Origin: an uncultured Oscillospiraceae bacterium
GTDB taxonomy: Bacteria; Bacillota; Clostridia; Oscillospirales; Ruminococcaceae
Assembly: GCA_910578965.1 (NCBI GenBank)
Contig: CAJTSP010000023.1
Location: forward strand, 8,169 to 27,341
Reading direction: 5' to 3'
DNA: 19,173 nt
Within the stretch, counting starts at the first letter, position 1. Each line of letters begins with the position of its first letter. The position numbers and the translations under genes were made by a program. Positions 15,620 to 19,173 of the stretch are shown here, piece after piece. The notes beneath the pieces are model-generated. The model searched no databases and was not told where the DNA came from. It saw nothing but the letters and a program-made list of their open reading frames with translations.

Positions 15620-16660
15620 ATGTCTAAGAATTGCATTTCATCCTACCCGCTCGATGCGCTTACCGCGCTTCTGGCCGGTATGGGGCAGCCCGCTTTCCGG
15701 GGCAGGCAGCTTTTCCGCTGGCTGCACCAAAAGCGGGTGCGTGAGTTTTCTGCTATGACCGACCAGCCCAAGGCCCTGCTTGCAGCCTTGGGGCAGCAGT
15801 ATACGATTGTATCGCTGGGCATCCGGCGGCGCCAGCAGTCCCGCGACGGTACGGTCAAATACCTCTTTGCCCTTGGGGACGGCAACTGCATCGAAACGGT
15901 GGTTATGCGCTACCGCTATGGCAATACTGTTTGTGTGTCTACCCAGGTAGGCTGCCGGATGGGCTGCCGCTTTTGCGCCTCCGCCCAAAACGGCCGGGTG
16001 CGCGACCTTACCGCCGGGGAAATCGCTGCCCAGCTCTATGCGGCCGAGGCCGACCTCGGCGAGCGCATATCCCACATCGTGCTCATGGGCATTGGCGAGC
16101 CGCTGGACAATTTTGACGCCGTGATGGATTTTTTGTCCATCGTTACCTCGCCCGAGGGCGCGAACCTCAGCATGCGCAATATCAGCCTTTCCACCTGCGG
16201 CCTTGTACCCATGATCGGCCGCCTGGCCGAAAAAAAGCTCCAGCTTACCCTCTCGGTCTCGCTGCATGCGCCAAACAACCCCCTGCGCAGCAGCATGATG
16301 CCGGTGAACGATTCCTACCCGGTCGAGGCTCTCATTGCGGCCTGCCGGCGGTATCAAAAAACTACCGGCCGGCGGGTCAGTTTTGAGTATTCTATGGTGC
16401 GTGGGGTCAACGACGGCGAGGCCGAGGCCTGCCAGTTGGCCGCCCTTATCAAGGGCATGGGCGCGCACGTAAACCTGATCCCCATCAACCCGGTGGACGG
16501 CAGCCCCTATTCGGCCAGCGACGCCCAAAATATCCGCCGGTTTGCCGCCCGGCTTACAGCACTCGGGGTCAACGCCACCGTACGCCGCCGCCTTGGGGCC
16601 GACATCAGCGCCGCCTGCGGCCAACTGCGCCGCGAAGAAACCGCCCCTGCCGGCTCGTAA
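15620..16660 (+). CDS. rlmN: Dual-specificity 23S rRNA/tRNA adenine-C2 methyltransferase
   Basis: This 346-residue radical SAM enzyme methylates C2 of A2503 in 23S rRNA and, in E. coli, of A37 in some tRNAs. The [4Fe-4S] motif CRMGCRFC gives Cys112, Cys116 and Cys119. The catalytic Cys333, in VRRRLGADISAACGQL, carries the transferred methylene, and Cys105 (TVCVSTQVG) matches the conserved E. coli Cys118. MGIGEPLDNF and LHAPN are typical. I chose the ATG at 15620, four bases after rsmB, although the ribosome site (GAAAG) is weak; an in-frame ATG at 15578 lies inside rsmB and would add 14 residues that do not look like the family. Coupling to rsmB is likely. Confidence 0.95.
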   Translation: MSKNCISSYPLDALTALLAGMGQPAFRGRQLFRWLHQKRVREFSAMTDQPKALLAALGQQYTIVSLGIRRRQQSRDGTVKYLFALGDGNCIETVVMRYRYGNTVCVSTQVGCRMGCRFCASAQNGRVRDLTAGEIAAQLYAAEADLGERISHIVLMGIGEPLDNFDAVMDFLSIVTSPEGANLSMRNISLSTCGLVPMIGRLAEKKLQLTLSVSLHAPNNPLRSSMMPVNDSYPVEALIAACRRYQKTTGRRVSFEYSMVRGVNDGEAEACQLAALIKGMGAHVNLIPINPVDGSPYSASDAQNIRRFAARLTALGVNATVRRRLGADISAACGQLRREETAPAGS

Positions 16661-16669
16661 ATGCAACAA

Positions 16670-16693
16670 GCGGGGCCTTTTTATAAAACCCGC
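16670..16693 (+). repeat. Small inverted repeat between rlmN and prpC
   Basis: GCGGG (16670-16674) pairs with CCCGC (16689-16693); the loop holds TTTTTATAAAA, which can itself pair. The T-run is inside the loop, so this is not a normal terminator. It lies in the 81-base gap before prpC and could pause transcription or be chance. Confidence 0.25.
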
Positions 16694-16741
16694 CCGTATA
16701 AATGCCGCCCGTACCCATCCCTGCCAAAGGAGCTGATCGCC

Positions 16742-17482
16742 TTGAAGCTTGCCGCCAAAACCGATATTGGCCTTGGCCGTGCCGAAAACCAGGACACCTA
16801 TCGTGCCGCGCGCCTGCCCGGCGGCGGTGTGTGGGCCCTGGTGTGCGACGGCATGGGCGGCGCCCGGGGCGGCAAGGCTGCAGCGGAGTCGGCGGCCGAT
16901 GCCGTCCAGCAGGAGTTTGCGGCTGGGGAGCAGGCCTGCCCGCCCGGGGAGGAACAGGCGTTTTTGCTCTCGGCGCTGCGCGCTGCAAACGCGCAGGTCT
17001 ACCGGCAGGCGCAGCGCAGCCCGGCCAACCGGGGTATGGGTACTACTGCGGTCTGCGTGCTGGTAAGGGACGGGGTGGCCCATCTGGCCCATGTAGGCGA
17101 TTCCCGCGCTTATCTTTACCGCGATTGTGAGATCCGCCAGCTTACCCGTGACCATTCGGTGGTACAGGAGATGGTTGAACGGGGCGCGATCACCCGGGCC
17201 GAGGCTGCCGTACACCCCCGCAAAAATATCATCACCCGCGCGCTGGGGGTGGAGCCGGCGGTTGAGCCGGAGTACACCAGCCGCACCGTCTGCCCCGGCG
17301 ACATCCTGCTGCTCTGCACCGACGGGCTTACTGGCCCGCTGCGGGACGAATCCATGGCCGCGGTGCTGGCCAACGCCCCCTTCCTGGCCGTGCCGGAGGT
17401 GCTGATCCAAAAGGCGCTGGCGGCCGGCGGGCAGGATAACATCACCGCTGTGCTGATCGGCGTGGAAGACGGGGAGGGCTGA
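16742..17482 (+). CDS. prpC: PP2C-type Ser/Thr protein phosphatase
   Basis: This 246-residue cytoplasmic phosphatase (Bacillus PrpC/Stp type) removes phosphate from Ser/Thr residues, including those placed by PrkC. Metal-binding and family motifs are all present: GRAENQD (Asp18), CDGMGGARGG (Asp36), MGTTAVCVLV, HVGDSRAYLY, HPRKNIITRALG, CTDGL (Asp194) and GGQDNIT (Asp232). I chose the TTG at 16742 because AAAGGAG lies 9 bases upstream and the frame then begins MKLAAKTDIGLGR, the family's normal start; an in-frame ATG at 16661 directly after rlmN has no ribosome site of its own. prkC follows after two bases, so phosphatase and kinase are made together. Confidence 0.96.
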   Translation: MKLAAKTDIGLGRAENQDTYRAARLPGGGVWALVCDGMGGARGGKAAAESAADAVQQEFAAGEQACPPGEEQAFLLSALRAANAQVYRQAQRSPANRGMGTTAVCVLVRDGVAHLAHVGDSRAYLYRDCEIRQLTRDHSVVQEMVERGAITRAEAAVHPRKNIITRALGVEPAVEPEYTSRTVCPGDILLLCTDGLTGPLRDESMAAVLANAPFLAVPEVLIQKALAAGGQDNITAVLIGVEDGEG

Positions 17483-17484
17483 GC

Positions 17485-19173
17485 ATGGAAAAACTCATTG
17501 GCAAACGGCTGGACGGCCGCTATCTCTTGGAAGAGATGATCGGCGCCGGCGGCATGGCCAACGTCTACAAGGCCGAGGACCTCAAAACCGGCCAGACCGT
17601 GGCGGTCAAGATCCTGCGCGAGGAGTTTATGGGCAACGAGGAGCTTGTGCGCCGGTTCAAAAACGAGTCCAAGGCCATCTCGATCCTCGACCATCCCCAC
17701 ATCCTCAAGGTGTACGACGTCTCGGTCACCGATAAACTGCAGTACATCGTGATGGAGCACCTGGACGGCATCACCCTCAAGGAATATATGAAGCAGCGGG
17801 GCGGCCCGCTCACCTGGAAGGAAACGGTGCACTTTGCCCAGCAGATTCTGGAGGCGCTGGACCACGCCCACCGCAAGGGGGTGGTGCACCGGGACGTCAA
17901 GCCCCAGAACGTGATGCTGCTCTCAAGCGGGCAGCTCAAGATGATGGATTTTGGCATCGCGCGCATCAGCCGGGCCGAAAACCACACCGTAAGCGAAAAG
18001 GCCATCGGTTCGGTGCACTACATCAGCCCCGAGCAGGCCCGGGGCGACGTGACCGGCGCCACGGCCGATATTTACTCGGTGGGCGTGATGCTCTACGAGA
18101 TGCTCTCGGGCCAGCTTCCGTTTGAATCCGACAACATGGTTTCGGTGGCCATCAAGCAGATTTCCGATAAAGCCCGCCCCCTTTCTGAGATCGCGCCAAA
18201 CGTGCCTGCGGCCCTGCAGGAGATCACCGAGCGGGCCATGGCCAAGCGCCCGGAGGACCGCTACCCCAGCGCCCGCGCCATGCTGGACGATCTGGAGGAG
18301 TTCAAAAAAAACCCAAGCATCCGTTTTGAGTACCAGTACCTTACGGATACGCAGCCAGAGAGGTATATCAACAAGGTGGTAAAGCAAAGCAAGGAGGGCG
18401 GCAGGCCCCAGCCCCCCCGCGGGGGCGCCCGCCGCCCGCCCAAAAAGAAAAAGCGCCGCTTCCCGCTGGTGCCCATCATGCTGGGCATGGCCTTTGCCTT
18501 TGTGATCGGCGCGGGCATCTTGTGCTATATGATCTTTGCCAACTCCACCAACCCCCTCTTCAGCACCCGGGAGGATGTGGAGCTGGTCAACTTTGTGGGC
18601 CAGCGGCGGGAGCAGATCGAATCCAACAGCGAATACCGCTCCCATTTCCGCATCAAGTTCATCGAGGAATACAACGCCGCGCCGGCCGGGCAGGTTTACA
18701 GCCAGACCCCCAAGCCCCCCCGCACGGTCAAGGAGGGGCAGACCATCACCCTGCGGGTCAGCCTGGGCACCCGGTATGTCGAGGTGCCGGCGGTGGCCAA
18801 CTACCTGCAAAAGGACGCCGAGGCCGTGCTTAAGGAGCTGGGCCTCTCGGTCAACGTGCGCCCGGTGGAGGACGGCAACGTCCCGGTGGGCACGGTGGTA
18901 AGCACCACCCCCGAGGCCGGCCAGCAGATCGCGGCGGGGGAGACGGTCTACTTATACGTCAGCCGCGAAAAGGTCGAGACCGACCGGGTGGTGCCCGACC
19001 TTGCCAACCTCACCAAGGAGGACGCCATCATCGCCCTGCGCAACGCCTCGCTGGTGCTGGGGCAGATCACCGAGGACTACGCCGAGGCCGAGGAGGGCCG
19101 CATTGTGGACCAGTCCCCGGCGGCGGGCACCACGGTCAAGATGAACACCAAGGTCAACATTGCCATCTCGCCT
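17485..19173 (+). CDS. prkC: PASTA-domain Ser/Thr protein kinase (PrkC/Stk type), C-terminus cut by window
   Basis: The frame stays open to the last base; 563 residues are visible. It is a membrane kinase that senses cell-wall fragments or lipid II outside and phosphorylates cytoplasmic proteins inside. The kinase domain (about 11-272) has the glycine loop GAGGMANVYKA (20-30), Lys42 in AVKIL, the catalytic HRDVKPQN (Asp137), DFG (Asp155) and SPEQA. A basic, Pro/Gly-rich juxtamembrane segment (306-326) precedes one membrane helix (about 327-351). Outside, two PASTA-like repeats begin at about 431 (VEVPAVANYLQKDAEAVLKE) and 501 (RVVPDLANLTKEDAIIALRN), and a more divergent one covers 364-427. 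Its start lies two bases after prpC, with GGGGAGG upstream. In Bacillus rsgA follows. Confidence 0.97.
   Translation, partial: MEKLIGKRLDGRYLLEEMIGAGGMANVYKAEDLKTGQTVAVKILREEFMGNEELVRRFKNESKAISILDHPHILKVYDVSVTDKLQYIVMEHLDGITLKEYMKQRGGPLTWKETVHFAQQILEALDHAHRKGVVHRDVKPQNVMLLSSGQLKMMDFGIARISRAENHTVSEKAIGSVHYISPEQARGDVTGATADIYSVGVMLYEMLSGQLPFESDNMVSVAIKQISDKARPLSEIAPNVPAALQEITERAMAKRPEDRYPSARAMLDDLEEFKKNPSIRFEYQYLTDTQPERYINKVVKQSKEGGRPQPPRGGARRPPKKKKRRFPLVPIMLGMAFAFVIGAGILCYMIFANSTNPLFSTREDVELVNFVGQRREQIESNSEYRSHFRIKFIEEYNAAPAGQVYSQTPKPPRTVKEGQTITLRVSLGTRYVEVPAVANYLQKDAEAVLKELGLSVNVRPVEDGNVPVGTVVSTTPEAGQQIAAGETVYLYVSREKVETDRVVPDLANLTKEDAIIALRNASLVLGQITEDYAEAEEGRIVDQSPAAGTTVKMNTKVNIAISP

Noticed and set aside
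15638..17410. 590-codon open frame antisense to rlmN and prpC
   Set aside because: It lies opposite two certain genes, has low-complexity Gly/Ala/His/Arg-rich sequence with no recognisable domain and no start context; such frames are common opposite GC-rich genes.

Overview
The window is a stretch of bacterial chromosome, GC-rich by eye but with many short A and T runs. Shine-Dalgarno sites are strong (AGGGAGG/AAGGAG type) and genes are tightly packed. The order yicC-remA-gmk-...-priA-def-fmt-rsmB-rlmN-prpC-prkC is the classical Firmicutes housekeeping cluster known from Bacillus. Together with the GC content and protein style, this suggests a high-GC gut clostridium of the Oscillospiraceae/Ruminococcaceae type (Faecalibacterium/Subdoligranulum-like). 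That placement is inference from memory, not from a search.

Layout. (1) Positions 1-1140, + strand: the 3' part of a P1B heavy-metal ATPase of the Zn/Cd/Pb type. (2) Positions 1141-1362: a convergent intergenic region with very stable GC-rich hairpins; the one at 1165-1195 looks like the terminator of the opposing operon. (3) Positions 1363-7826, - strand: the F1Fo ATP synthase operon atpB-E-F-A-G-D-C. It has no separate delta gene (atpH). Instead the alpha subunit carries about 80 extra N-terminal residues that match the C-terminal domain of delta, making a delta(C)-alpha fusion. (4) Positions 7827-8282: a divergent intergenic region with a promoter for each operon. (5) Positions 8283-19173, + strand: yicC, remA, gmk, a terminator-like hairpin, priA, def, fmt, rsmB, rlmN, prpC and prkC (the last cut by the window edge). 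Relative to Bacillus, rpoZ and coaBC are missing between gmk and priA.

How the genes work together. The minus-strand operon makes the membrane rotary ATPase/synthase. The plus-strand cluster joins RNA turnover (YicC), a small DNA-binding regulator (RemA), GMP phosphorylation (Gmk), replication restart (PriA), protein N-terminus processing (Def, Fmt), 16S and 23S rRNA methylation (RsmB, RlmN) and a Ser/Thr phosphatase-kinase pair that senses the cell wall (PrpC, PrkC).

The most unusual item is the ATP synthase. The delta domain that binds the peripheral stalk is joined directly to alpha, the alpha-binding half of delta is absent, and the c subunit has a signal-peptide-like N-terminal extension and an alanine-rich first helix. 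I found no mobile elements, CRISPR arrays, tRNA or rRNA genes.
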